Positions 9,820 through 23,049 are shown, counted from the stretch's first letter. The stretch is DNA of 64,000 nucleotides from Rebecca billardiae RCC1528 (GCA_965240325.2 OZ251225.1:1736001-1800000), one strand, 5' to 3'. Notes: generated by a model not told the origin, from the letters alone. Numbers and translations are program-made.

Positions 9820-12319
9820 CATCGTCGGGCCGTCATCATCGCGCGTCACTGATTGGTCTCCGACGGACTCGACTTTCAAGTGTCAGCGGCGCCGCATTGG
9901 GCGCAGGCGGGCACCGCATCCTCGGGCGCGGTCCCGTGCGAGGCGAGTGGCGACCACGGCCGGTTAGACCGGCCCTGATACATTGATGATTAGTAGCCGC
10001 CGCCATTCCTGAACCCGCGCAACGCGGCCGTAATAACCAGTCACTGACATTGTCGTCGGAACTGGTCCGCGCGACCGCGCCGCGGAGCTGTCTAGCGAGA
10101 CTGATGTTCATCCGATTTAGACCATTCGCAGAGTCGCGTTCGACGACGTATAGCCTGCCACTGAGACATAGCATTGCTGCATCCGCGCTATTAGTTAAGC
10201 GCAGCTCCGCCAAAGTCATTAAGAGGCCGTCATCAGATTAACAAGTCCGCGCGATTCAAGGAAGCGGCGACACCCGCGGCCGCCCGCCCGGCGCCAATGA
10301 CGCAGGATAAGCTATATGGGCTAATCATGGACCCAGTCATATTAGTACACGGTGAGTCCGGTACTCGTGAGCAGTACTGAGCCGCCGCTTCTGAATCAGC
10401 GGCGCGTGCAATCCGACTACTACGGCCGGCAGTGCGACTCGCCAGTGCCAGTGGGCAGACTGGGCACAGGGCAGTCCGGTCACGCCCGGCGCGCGCCGGG
10501 TAATACGAGGTCTGAGTCCCGTCCGTATCATACTGGCGGCACCGCCGCGTAGCGTCCCGGTCACGCCGAGAATCCGACCAGACTGAGTCATCATCATGAG
10601 TCTAGTTACTAGCTAGGAGACAGGGCGTGAAGTCAGACACGGTCGTCGGCGTAACTGTCAACGGTCGCGCCGAATATATTATAATTATTCTTTCCAAATG
10701 CGATCGGGTGAGCGTCACTCGTTCGGCGGAACTCCGTTAACGTTCGCGGAGTCCGCGAGTCCGGCGTCACTGTAAGGCTGACACTTGAGTCTTGACAGTT
10801 CACACTATATATGACTATCACAGTGCGACGCCAACTTCAGACTCAGAGCCGCGTCCGTTTCGCGGCCAGTGATCACGGTACGTGGTCCGGCCGTTGACCA
10901 CTGTCCACTGACACTCGGGGGTGCCTTCTAAAACTCATAGGCGCAGATCAGGTAGCATGGCGGTAATCGGACGCGACCGCACGTCGTCGTCATAGAGTTT
11001 ACTAAGAATTGAATGAGACAGCACACATTGCTCACGGGCAGGCGAGATTGACGCCCGCGCCAACTGTCACCGCCCATGACGGGCCGGACGCCGATGGTAG
11101 CGCCGTCGGAAGATTCGTCCAGCAGTCCGCCTGCGACTAGTGCGAGGCCTGGATGAGGGCTGCGGCCGCCTCGCGGCGCGCCAGTGCCCGTCGTCCTAAG
11201 TAGTAACGGGCCATGCGCGTACGGAGCGTTGCGCCAGCTGGACAAACGCGAGGACGCTAGCTTTCGTATATCACGAAGCTACGGAGGGCCTCTGACGAGA
11301 GTCGCCTTCGGATCGGGGCCCTCTCCCGCTGTGCCGCATCGGCGCACGCTCGGCGGGCTACGTTTGCGCACGCCGTGCAGCTCGCGGTGCGTGCGCGTCG
11401 GCTAGCTGGCACACTGCTCCTGACGCACAAGTCGAACGACCGCAGCTGGGATGCCCTTTCGCGCGGCAAGGACGCGTGCGAGGCCGGTCGCTGCGGCCGA
11501 GCGGCGTGACAGTGCCGCCTGCACGCTGGGCGCCCATGGACGTGGCTTCGCCGCGCGCGCTCAGGCTGGCGAGCGTCGCGACCGAGTTCCACGACGCGTG
11601 CGACGCGCCATCTGCCCGCTTCCGTGCCTCCGACGCACGTTTTGCCCATGCGGCGGCGAAGCCGCCATCCGCCGCGCTTGGAGCTTTGCCGTTGGACAGA
11701 GCGCAGAACATTTCGTTTTGAAAAGCGCAGATCTGAAAACTCCAGGGACCGGAAGGCGTTTGTCCAGCTGGCGCAAACGCCCCTGTTTCAGTTTCAAGCT
11801 CACAATCACAGCATCGCCACCCGGTGACCGGGAATCGAGTGAGCCGGTAAATACTGCTTGAGAAGGGGGTGGGGGATCTTCGGGAATCATTCGGTTCCGT
11901 GGTTGAATGAGTTTGTGGGCATCAGAGCATCGAGGGTAAATTTGACCACCTACCGAGGACTCACCGATGCGACACACAAGTATGGCCTCGTTCAAGTTTA
12001 AATTCTCGAACGTGGGAAGGCCGAATCCCGCTACCCGCTCGGTGCGAACCACTTTCGTCCCGACGTGCGCAACGCGGGCGATCTTTGTAAAATCTGGTGG
12101 AAGCCAATATGAGTCAATTTGATGGTCCTTTGGGTCGATCGTACCGACAATGACTATTTATTGAGCTGCCTCTACCTGCGCATACCCGACGCGAATAATC
12201 ACAAACCTCGAAACTTGGCTGGTGATGGGTCCACCACTCCTGGATCCATCAACGACCTTCGCAACGGCGACTTGCTGCGCACGCGTCTTCATCGATCTCT
12301 GGACTGGACGCGGCGGAGC
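9820..12319. other. 2.5-kb intergenic region, no gene recognised
   Basis: No frame with recognisable protein features; those between 11250 and 12050 overlap on both strands and share no family motif. Two copies of a near-palindromic word lie at about 11223-11247 and 11757-11781, in opposite orientation. Both share GCGCCAGCTGGACAAACGC or its complement. No repeat longer than this was found. Confidence 0.4.
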
Positions 12320-15300
12320 ATGAGCAGTTGGCGCGCGATGCTCGGCCGCGGCGGCAGCGCCAAGGTCGACGCGAGCGAGAAAGCGCGCACGCTGGCCGAG
12401 GCTGATGGCCAGAGCTCCTCCATCCGCGATGCCGCGCCACGGAAGCCGCAGAAGCAGCAGCCAAGCGCTTCCCGCGCGGCCACAGGCAAGGACGCGACGG
12501 CGGGGCGCAAGGGCATCCTGCGCTCCGCGAACAGGGGCGGTTCCCGGCACCACCGCGGGCATCGCATCAAGTGGCGTGCCGTGCTTGTCGGTGACGACGC
12601 TTCTGAGCGGCACCAGGAGGTCCAGCGCCGGCTCGAGGAGGAGGCCGCCTCGCGCGAGCGGCGCGAGCGATTCCAGGTGCGCCGCGCGCGCGCGCGCGCC
12701 AACGCTGCCGTCGGGTGCGTGGCCGTTGGCCCCGGCTCACACCGCCGTTCTGGCTCCCCCGCGCCCACCCGCACGCACCGCGCGCGCGAGCGCGCGCGGC
12801 GCAGCACTACGCCAAGATCGCGCGGCTGCCCATCCTGTCGGTTGAGAACTTTCTCATTCCGCTCCGGCTCGCCATGCCCGTGCTGCTGGCGAGCAGCCCG
12901 GCGGCGATCGGGCTCGACGTGCTCTGCGACTTCTTCGAGCTGTGCTGGGTGGTGAACGCGCTCGAGAACGCGCGGCGCGAGGCGCGCGCGGCGGAGGCGG
13001 ACGCCGCGCCCGGCGGCCCGGCGCAGCGGCCGCGGTACTCGCTCACGCACGCGGCGCGCGACCTGGTCGTGCTCTGCTCCCTCCACGCCGGCCGCGCGCT
13101 CACGCTCCTGACGGGGCACACGCTCTACTTCGAGGTGCTGCTCGCGCCGCGGCTGATGCGCGTGCGCGAGCTGATCCACTTCATCGACGACATCAACAAC
13201 GACCTCTCCACCTCGGTCTCCTTCCTCGCCGTGTACAAGTTTGGGCTGGTGCTCGTGATGGTGCCGCACTGGGTGGCGTGCGCGTGGTGGCTGATCGCGA
13301 CTCGGTGGGCGAGCGGCGAGCCGCTCGAGCTGCCGCACTGGACGGCGCAGTTCGAGCTGCTCACGGGGAACGAGGAGCTCGACCCGTTCGCCCTCTCGAG
13401 CTGGGAGACCTACCTCATGGCACTGTACATGGCGTGGGCGGGGATGACCGCGATGGGCTACGGTGCGCGCGGGGGCGCTCGCGCTCATCGATTCGCGCAT
13501 GCGCGCCGCGCGCGCGCGGCCCCCTCACGCCCGGCCCCGCGCCGCTCGCTCCGCCGCGCACACCCCGTCGCTCCGCAGGCACGCTGGTGATCACCGTGCA
13601 ATCCGAGATCATCTTTGCGATCGTGATCTCGCTCGTGCAAATCGTGTTCTACGCGTTCGTGTTTGGCACGCTCTTCCACTACCTCGTGCGCACGGACGAG
13701 GCGACGGTGCACGCCAAGCAGCTGCTCAAGGCGGTGGACGAGTACACCGCCGAGCGCAAGCTGCCCGCCGAGCTCGCCGCGCGCATCCGCGGGCACTTCG
13801 AGTTCCAGCACCGCAAGAGCGCGGCCGCGACCGAGCGGATCTTCTCGCAGATGCCGCTCTCGCTCAAGACGGAGGTGGCGGTCGAGCAGTACGCGCGCGA
13901 GCTCGGCGCGACGCCGCTGCTGTACGCGTGCTCGCCGCAGTTCCTCAACCAGCTGGCGCTGTACCTGCGCGAGCGGTACGTGATGCCGCAGGAGACGGTG
14001 CTCGAGCGCGGCGAGGGCGCGACCGAGCTCCTCTGGTGCCTGGGCGGCTCGCTGTTTGTGAAGAAGGCCGACCTGCTCGTCTCGACCATCCGCTCCGACC
14101 TCGGCCCCGGCCAGATCGTCGGCGAGGTCGCCTTCTTCGCCGGCGTGCCGCAGCCGTACACGGTGCTCGCGACGCCGTCGGGCGAGGTGACCCTCGCCGT
14201 GCTCACGAGCATCGCGTTCGAGGAGATCGTCGGCTCGTACCCCGAGCAGGCCGACCTGATCACCGTCTCGCTGCTGCGCGGGTACGGCCTCGACAAGATG
14301 GGGCAGGACCTGCCCGGCGGCGCGGTCGGCGTCGACCTGAACGCGCTCTCGGAGGACGAGCAGAAGGAGCACGAGGCGCTGCGCGAGATGATCCGCGGGG
14401 CGATCGCCGGGAGAAACGAAGACCAGCTCTCGCAGATGCTGCTCGCGGTGTGGCAGGGCGACACGGAGACGGTGCGCACGCTCACGGCGCGCGGCTTCGA
14501 CCTCGACGCCGGCACGTACGACCAGCGCACGACGCTCCACCTCGCCGCGCTGCAGGGCAACGTCGCCATCGTCAAGCTGCTCTGCGAGCTCGGCGCGGAC
14601 GTGAACGTGAAAGACCGGTTCGGCTCGGTGCCGCTCAACGACGCCGTCGACAAGCAGCACTCGGGCGTGGCGGAGGAGCTGGCCAAGCACGGCGCCGAGC
14701 TGCAGCTCGAGCGGCCGGCGTCGAGCATGCACGCCGCCGCGCGCAGCGGCAGCCTGGCGCACCTGCGCATGCTGCTCGCGTACGGGGTCGAGGTGAACGC
14801 GGCCGACTACGACGCGCGCACCGCGCTGCACGTCGCCGCGTCGAACGGCGCGATCCGCGTCGTCGAGTACCTGCTCACCAGCATGGCGGACGTAGACGCG
14901 CGCGACCGCTGGGGCCGCTCCGCGCTCGACGAGGCGATCCAGTACGAGCACACCCTGGTCGCTCGGCTGCTCGCCTTCCACTCGGCGACGCCGGACGAGC
15001 CGCTGATGCGCGTGCGCATGCGCACCGCGGCCGCGGCGGGCGACGCGGAGACGCTCCGCTTCCTGATCGACATGGGCGCGCCCGCCGACATCCGCGACTA
15101 CGACGAGCGCACCGCGCTGCACTACGCGGTGCAGGCGGGCTCGATCTCGGCGACGCACCTGCTCGTCTCCTCACTCGCTGACGTCAACCTCACCGACCGC
15201 TGGGGCCGGCCGCCGATCGTGGACGCGCTGCAGAGCAACCACGAGATCGCGGCGCTGCTCTCGCACGCGGGAGGCGCGGAGGTGCCCGCCGAGTGGGCCG

Positions 15301-18300
15301 ACGCGGTCCCCTCGTCGGCGCTGCAGCAGGCGCAGGGCGGCTCGGGCCATCGGATGTACGCGCTCACGCGCAAGGTGCAGGAGCGCGCGCGCACGCGCCA
15401 GGCGGACGCGGACACGAAGCGCAACAAGACGCACGAGGTGACGCGCGCGATCAGCAAGCTCGGGCGCAAGATGCACGACCTCGCGCGCGCGCAGCGCTCG
15501 CTCTTCCGCACGCTCGGCCGCCACGCTGACCTGTGGATCAACGAGTACGGGCTGGCGGACGAGAGCGCGGACGACGACACGGACAGCGACCCGTCCGACG
15601 GCGACAGTGACAGCGACAGCGACGGCAGCGGCGACGGCGGCACCGCGGCCGCCGCCGCGCTCGTCACGTCAGGCAGCAGCCTGAACAGCGACGCGAACGG
15701 CGCGGGCGGCGGCGGCCTCTCCTCGCAGCGCTTCATCAAGCTGGTGCTGCAGCTGCCCAAGGCGGAGCAGGGTCTGACGACGCTGCGCGCCGCGTTCGCC
15801 GCCAAGCTCTCCCCCTCCGACCGCCGGGGTCTCCCGGACCGCGAGCGCCGGCGCGCGGAGGACCTGTCTCTCACGTCGCTGCTCGTCCTCGACCTCGGCC
15901 TCTCGCCCGAGCAGGCGCAGCAGGTGCGCGGCGAGATCTACGCCGAGCTCTTCAACTTCATCGGCGTGCCGATGGACGGCGACGGCGCGGCGGGCGTGCG
16001 CGGCGCGGCCGGCTCGGCGCTCGCCGAGGTCGCCGAGGCGGACGAGCAGGAGCAGCTGGCGCGCGTGGCCGTGCCCGGCGCGCCCTCCGCGACCGCGCAA
16101 GCGTACGAGCCGGCGCGCCCTGAAGTCGCGGTGCTGGCTGTGCCGAAGCGCACGCCCGGCGGCACGCGCCGCTTCCCAACGCGCTCCGCCGCCGACGCCA
16201 CCGGCGGCAGCGGCTCGGGCGCGGCCAGCCCGCTGGCGGGGCGCGCGGGCGGGATCGCGCGCCGCGGCTCCGGCACTGGCATGTCCCTCGTCGAGCTGTC
16301 GCGCCACTTGCAGAGCGTGGACGAGGAGCACGCCGCGCGCGAGGCGGCGGCGGGCGCGGGCCCGCTCGCCGGCCTCGGCGTGCCCGAGCCGCCCGTCGAG
16401 TACGAGCCCATCTTCCTCTCCGACCTCGGGCACGCCGTCCTGTTCTGCTCGCCGGCTTTCCTCGGCGCGCTCGCAGAGGTGCACGCTCGCGCCGCGGCTG
16501 GCGAGGGTGCCGCGCGGCAGTCGGGAGCCGCGGACGGCGAGGAGGGCACCGTCGCCAAGGCGCGGCGCAAGTTCCGGCTGTCGGCCAACTCCGCCATGTC
16601 CGCCATGCCTCCCAAGGGCAGCAAGGCCGGCTCGGTGGCCGGCAGCAACGGCCGCGCGCCGCGCGGCAGCGAGCGGTCGTGCCTGAGCAGCGAGAGCCCG
16701 TCGACAACGCTGAGCTGCAACGACAGCCTCTCGCGCGGCAGCGCCGGCAGCCGCTCCACGCGCGGCAGCGGCGGGCGCTTCTTCCGCGGCAGCGTCGGCG
16801 CGCGCTCGGGGTACAGCGGCGCCAGCGGCTACAGCGGCTACAGCGGCTACTCACCGGCCAATGCCAGCGCGCGCCCGTCGCGCATCGGCGCGGACGATGC
16901 CGACAGCGATGCGAGCGCGCCCGCGTCCAAGCCAGCCGCGCAGCCCCCCGCCGGCAGCGAGAGCCAGGCGCAGGCCCGCCCGAACGCGTGTGCAATCTTC
17001 CCCATCAACGCCGCGCCGAGCGCCTCCGACGCCTCGGCGGCCGCGCCGAGCGCGACCGTCGCCTCGATCGCCCAGGCCATGCACATTGTGTCGCAGCTCT
17101 TTGCCGTCTTCGACGTCGGCCGGCACGGCGCCGTCCGCCTGCGCGACGTGCGCCAGCTGCAGGGTGCGCGCGCGCGCCGCGCTGCGCCGCGCGCGCCCGC
17201 AGCCGCGCTGGGCGCGCGCTCTGTCCCTCAAGCGCGCGCACGCGCGCGTGCCGAGGTGTGACTCGGCGCGCACCCGCCGACCGCGCGCCCTGCGCCTGGC
17301 ACGCCGCGCCGCGCCGCGTGCCGCGCCGCGCGCAGGCGCGCTCGGCGAGATGGGCTCTGACGAAATCCGCTCGTTCCTCTCCTTCCTGGTGGAGAGCAGC
17401 CGGGCGTTCGCGCCCACCGCCGCCGACCGCCAGCTGGGCGTGCCCGAGGAGCAGCGGCGTGGCAGCCCTCAGCCGCGCCGCTCCTACGGCGACAGCCCGC
17501 ACGCCCAGGCCCGTCGCTCGCACGGCTCGGCCAGCCCTGCAGCCGGCAGTCCGCTCGGGGCCTCGAACCGCGCCGCGCCTGTCGCGGCCGGTCCGAGCGG
17601 CACCGGCTCGGAGCCCGCGGCGTCGGCGCTCTCGCCCGTCCACCAGCCCTCCTCGGCAGACCCGCGCCGGGCTAACGTCGCGCCCGCGCCGCCGCCCGCC
17701 GACGATGAGGCGGCGCCTGCAGCGGCCGAAGGCGCCGCGGACAGCGCGCACCTCCAAGCAGCGGTGCGCTCGCCCGCCGAGGCGGCCGCGCGCGGCTCTG
17801 CCGATACGGGCCGCGCGTCCGGCGGCGAGGGGGAGGAGGAGGAAGAGGAGGAGGAGGCGGGCGCGCCGGAAGACGCGCCGCTCTTCGCGCAGGCGCCGCC
17901 GCCGGCGAGCGCGCTCGTGAGCGGCACAGCCAGCGGCACGGTCGCTCTCGAGCTGCGCCGCCGCGGGCGCAAGCGGCCCTCCAACGGGCTGTTCGCCTCG
18001 CAGTCCTCTGTCCTCGGCGCTGCGGAGGGCTGGCGCGCCAAGAGCAAGGTGCCCAAGCAGATGACCAAGGTGCAGTTCGTGATCGGCGTCACGTCGTGGA
18101 TCCTGCTCTCCGCGGACGGCGAGGGCGAGGCCGAGGCAGACGGCGGCGCGGACGGCGCGGACGATCTGAAGCTCTCCCTCGCGAGCGTCGGCGGCGGCCC
18201 GCTTTCGCAGCCGCTGCAGCCGTCGCAGCGTGAGGACTTGGCCGTTGTTGAGTCCTCCGAGGCCAAGGCGCGCGGCGCGGCGCTCGACTCCGCCAGGCTC

Positions 18301-21300
18301 AAGGCGGAGCTAGACGACGTGCTCGTGACGCACGCCGCGTGCCACGCGATCTCCGACTCGATCTCGCAGCGCATAGAGACGAACCGGCTGAAGGGAGGCG
18401 AGCTGGCGACCGCGCCCGAGCTGCTTCACCTGGTCGCACACGTCGCGACGCTGCCGGCCGGCACGCGCGCGCAGCACATCAGCGCGTGGTGCGCCGAGCA
18501 CCTCGGCCTGGAGCTCGAGACGAGCTCGGTGGACGCGGTGGGCAGCGCGCTCACGGCCGCGGCGGCGGCGGCGGCGGGCGAGGCGACTGCAGGCTTGCGC
18601 GTGCCAGGCGGCTCGCCCGCAGCCGCGGCCGCGGCCAAGGCCGCGCCCGCCGAGGTGGCGGCAGCCGTCCTGGCGGCAGCGGAGGCGGAGGAGGAGGGCG
18701 GGCGAGTCACGTGGAGCCGGCTCGCGAGCGCGCTGCAGCACAAGGCGGCGGAGCTGCGCGCCAAGTCGACGGCCGGTGGCGCCGCCGCCGCCGCCCTGCT
18801 CGCGGCCGGCGGCGGCGCGGCCGCCGTCGCGCCGGACACGCTCGAGCTCGAGGCGCGGCCGTGGCACGTTCTCTCGATCCACTCGGCCGCGTACAAGGTG
18901 TGCCACGCGGTGCTGCTCGGCGTGTGCCTCCTCGACTTTCTGCTCATCCCGCTGCAGCTCGCGTTCGTCGACCTGACCGAGCACATGGCGTGGCTCAGCG
19001 CCGTCAACTACGCGTGCGACGCGCTGTACATCCTGCACGTGGCGCTGCGCTTCAACGTGTCGCACGTGAACGAGGCGTCGCGCGAGGTGTTCGCGCCGCG
19101 CGAGATCCGGAAGCACTACCGCGACACGGACTTCACGCTGGACGCGTTCGCGTCGTGGCCGCACAACTGGCTGCTGCTCGCGGTGGGCGTCGACCACGTG
19201 ATCGTCGCGAGCGTGCGCCTCCTGCGCCTCCTCAACCTGCGGCACCTGTGGCGCGCCGTGCGCGCGTGGCAGAGCCGCACGAGCGAGCAGCTGGGCGCCG
19301 AGCTGCTCAAGTTCCTCGCCACGATGCTGTTCACCGCGCACGTGTGCGCGTGCGCCTTTTACGTGTTCGGGTACACCGAGCTCGCGCACGAGCACACGAG
19401 CACGACGTGGGCCGACCTGTACCGCGTGCAGAACAAGGCGGTGGGCGGCGTGGACTACTTCTACGAGTCGACCGAGGCGCGCCTGTTCGACAAGTACATC
19501 GTGAGCCTCTTCATGATCGTGAGCATGCTCACCACGCTCGGCGTGGCGCAGCTGCCGGCGAACGTGGCGGAGCTCGGCTTCTACCTCGCCATGTTCGTGC
19601 TCAACATGACGGTGTACGCGTGGACGGTCGGCGGCATCTCGGGCGTCGTGATGAAGCTGGACGACGAGGTGGTCGCCAAGCGCGCGCAGCTCGAGCTCGT
19701 CGACGCGTATCTCGCGCATATCTCGGTGTCTGCCGAGCTCAAGGAGCGGATGCGCAAGTACTTCATTAAGCGGCTGCAGTCCGCCTCGCTGTCCAACGTG
19801 ACCAACGACGAGATCTACGCCGCGCTGCCGATGAGCCTGCAGATGGAGGTCTCGCAGCACGTGAACCGCTCGCTCGTGGGCAACTGCTCGCTGCTGCGCG
19901 GCTGCTCGGACGCCTTCCTCAACAGGCTGTCCTCCATGCTCCGCGAGCGCGAGGTCGAGGCGGAGACGATGGTCTTCCGCGCGGGCGACGCGTGCAAGGA
20001 GCTGCTCTTCCTCGGCCGCGGCGCGATCGAGATGCTCAGCGTGGTCGAGCAGCCGGAGGAGCAGCAGACGGGCGCAGACGACGAGCTGCTGATGGAGGTG
20101 GTCGACGTGCTCGGCGAGGGCGACACGCTCGGCGACATGCAGGTCTGTTTGTCTGCGCGCACGCACGCGCAAGCGCACGCGGAAGCGCGCGCTCATGCGC
20201 GCGCGGGGAGTGTGTGCGCACGGGGAGGGCGGGCAGGGTGCGGTGCCGTGAGCCTGCGGTCGACATGCAGAACGACCCCGCGGGGTGTGCGCGCGCGGGC
20301 GGGCCTTCAGACGTGCGCTCTCACGCGCCCATCTCCGCGCTCTCCGACGCCCCGACGCGCCTCGGCTGCCCGCGCCGCGCACGCGCGCACCAGTTTGTCT
20401 TTGGCATCCGGCACATCGTGAGCGCGCGCGTCGCCAAGGGCGCCGACGCGTTCGTCTTCTCGCTCTCGCGGGAGCGGTACCGCGACCTGCTCAAGCTCTT
20501 CCCCTCGCAGGAGGACGTGGTGATGGACAACGCCGTGCGGCAGTATGACGGTGCGCGGCGCACGCAGCGCAGCGCAGCGCGCGCTGAGCCGTGCCGCGCC
20601 GCGCCGCGCGCCGCCGTGCAACGCCGCGCGCCGCGCGCGTCGCCCGAGCTGACAGTCGCGCGGCCCAACCCACGGCGCTGGCGGCCCTTTGACGCCCGCT
20701 CGCGCGCCCGCCCCTCTCTTCCACGCAGGCGTGGTCACGTCGCGCACGTCGCACACGCAGGAGGGGACGCACTCGCGACGCACGTCGGTCGCGGCCTCGG
20801 AGGCGAGCGGCTTCAGTGCGGCCAAGCCTTCCGAGGCAGGCAGCGCGGCGCCGAGCGTGACCGCTCGGAGCACCGTCAGCGTCGGCAGCGCCGCCGGTCG
20901 GTCGTACGCGACGTCGGAGGCGCCCTCAGACGCGCGCTCGGCCGCCGCGTCGCTCAAGTCGTTCAAGGAGAGCGACCTCAAGAGCGTGCAGACGGTGTGA
21001 AGCGCCCGCGCACCGAGCGCGCGCCGCATCGCGCCTGCGGGCACGGCGGCAGCAGCCGCGCGCGCCGCGCCCCCCAGCCCGGTCTGACGCCGACGCCCCT
21101 GCATGCCCGCGCGCGCGCACAGGTCGTGACGGTCGCCAAGCGCAAGCGGCGCGAGCTGCAGCACTCGCGGCTGTGCACGGCGTGCTCCAAGGGCGAGCTC
21201 GACACGGTGATGCGGCTGCTCGCCACGAACCAGCTCGACATCAACTTTGGCGACTTCTCAGGCCGCGCGGCGCTGCACCTCGCCGCGTGCGGCGGCAACA

Positions 21301-22706
21301 CGCGCGTGGTGGAGCTGCTGCTGGCCGCGCGCGCCGAGATCAACGTCGAGGACAAGCGGGGCGCCACGCCGCTCGCGGACGCGCTCGCCAACGGCCAGGC
21401 CGAGGTGGCCGAGCTGCTCGCCGCGCGCGGCGGCCGGCATGGCTCACAGTCGCTCGCTGACGCGCTGTGCGACGCGGCGCACACCGCGGACGGCAGCGGC
21501 CTCGCGCAGCTGCGGCGGCTCACGCAGTACGGCGGCGACGCGAACGCGGCCAACGCGGAGCGGCGCACTGCGCTGCACATCGCCGCCGCCGACGGCAACA
21601 CCGAGGCAGTCCGGCTGCTCCTCGAGCACCGGGCCGACGTAAACGTTACAGACCGCTCTGGCGGCACGCCGCTGCGCGACGCGCTGCTCGCGCGCGAGGA
21701 CGGCGCCGCCGCGGCGCTGCTGCAGAACGGCGGCGAGCTGGGCGACTTTGATGCGGCGCTGCACATGTGCCGCACGGCCGCGGCCGACGACGCGGAGCAC
21801 CTCGCCCGGCTGCTGCGCGTGCGCTGCGACGTCAACGCCGCCGACACGCACGGGCGCACCGCGCTTCACCTCGCCGCGTCGCGGCTGCACGTGCGCTCGT
21901 GCCACTTCCTACTCACCACCGCCGGCCTCGACGTGAACGCCGAGGACCAGATGGGGCACACGGCGCTGGACGACGCGCTGCGCGAGGAGCCGAGCGGCAG
22001 CCGCGTGCTCAGCACGCTGATCAGCGCGCACGGCGGCCGGCGCGGCTCCGCCAAGCCGCACATCTCCGCCGAGGCGCTCGCCGCGCGCCGCGCCGACATC
22101 GACCGCGAGAGGCTGCAACGGGTGGAGGGCTCGATCGCGGCGCGCGACGCGCTGCTGGCCAAGCTGCGCGCGCTCGACGAGTGGGTGGGCACGGAGCAGA
22201 AGGCGGTGGCGCGCGTGCGCTCGGCCGTGGACGACGCGCTGCAGCTCGAGCGCGCGCACGGCGCCGTGCTCGCCGACCAGCGCCCCGAGCTGTGGAGCAC
22301 CCTGCTTGAGTACTCTGAATCTCACCACGCTTGGTTTGCGCACGCGGCGCGCTCGGTGCAGCCGTCGCTCCTCACGTGGGGCGAGGAGTCGAAGGAGGTC
22401 CGCTTCGCCGCGAAGCCGCTCAAGTCGCTGCACGGCAAGGTGCGCCCCAGGCCGCGCGCCCGCGCGCTCTCCACCCCCGCCCCCGCCCCCGCGCGAGCAT
22501 GCACCGAGGCCGCGAGCGCCCATCTGCCCACACCGCCCCGCCGGCGCCGCCCTGACCCGTGACCGTTCGTCCGCGCGCGTTCGCGCGCGCAGCTCAAGGA
22601 CGTGCTACGGGTGCACGACGAGGGCGCGCGCGCCGTCGAGCGGCTGTGCGAGGTGGACTTCCGCCCGCCGAAGCAGCAGCCCGAGCCCGCAGCGGCAGCC
22701 AAGTAG
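12320..22706 (+). CDS. tandem two-module K+ channel with CNBD and ankyrin repeats
   Basis: Eight exons: 12320-12676, 12805-13462, 13579-17163, 17336-20142, 20394-20550, 20729-20994, 21123-22439 and 22593-22706. Together they give 9261 nt, exactly in frame, 3086 residues. Module 1: membrane helices about 130-376 with a pore ending TAMGYGT (GYG at 337-339, the last Gly codon split by an intron), CNBD about 446-576, ankyrin repeats about 620-905. A long Ser/Gly/Asp-rich linker follows, with a degenerate EF-hand-like segment about 1506-1545 spanning the 17164-17335 intron. Module 2: helices from about 2036, an Arg-rich S4 (VRLLRLLNLRHLWRAVR, about 2159-2175), a pore TTLGVAQ at 2266-2272 lacking GYG, CNBD about 2390-2505, ankyrin repeats about 2620-2915. 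Each module resembles plant AKT/SKOR channels. The CNBD phosphate cassettes lack the usual Arg, so cyclic-nucleotide binding is doubtful. The start could lie upstream. Confidence 0.85.
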
Positions 22707-23026
22707 TGGCAGGCTGCACAGCCGACCCTCCGCTCGGATCGGCCATCACGCTTTACGTGATCGTCCGTGATGGCCATCAGCCATCGGCATCGTCGGCAGG
22801 GCGACATCTGCTGACTAGATATCATCAGCAGACAAACAACATACAGTCATCACTGCCGCCACTGCTGCCATTCATCCTTAGTAGCACGGCCTGGCGCGCG
22901 CGCTCATATCTGATCATCAGTGAGTGACTGATGACTGATGATCGGTCACTCCATTGACGACACCGCAGTGAGTAGCACTAACACGGTGCCACTAGCAGCA
23001 GCGTGACCGTGAGTAGCGCGCGAATA
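22707..23026. other. intergenic, no gene
   Basis: About 320 bp of mixed sequence with several ATCATCAG/TGACTGATGA words after the channel stop. No gene or element recognised. Confidence 0.4.
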
Positions 23027-23049
23027 ATATATATATATATATATATATA

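Noticed and set aside
12942-20421. Separate genes for the first and second channel modules
   Set aside because: No stop or plausible promoter between them; the 17164-17335 intron joins halves of one domain in frame and the eight-exon model closes exactly in frame.
20491-20772. Minus-strand Arg/Ala-rich frames inside the channel gene
   Set aside because: Shadows of GC-rich introns and exons on the opposite strand.
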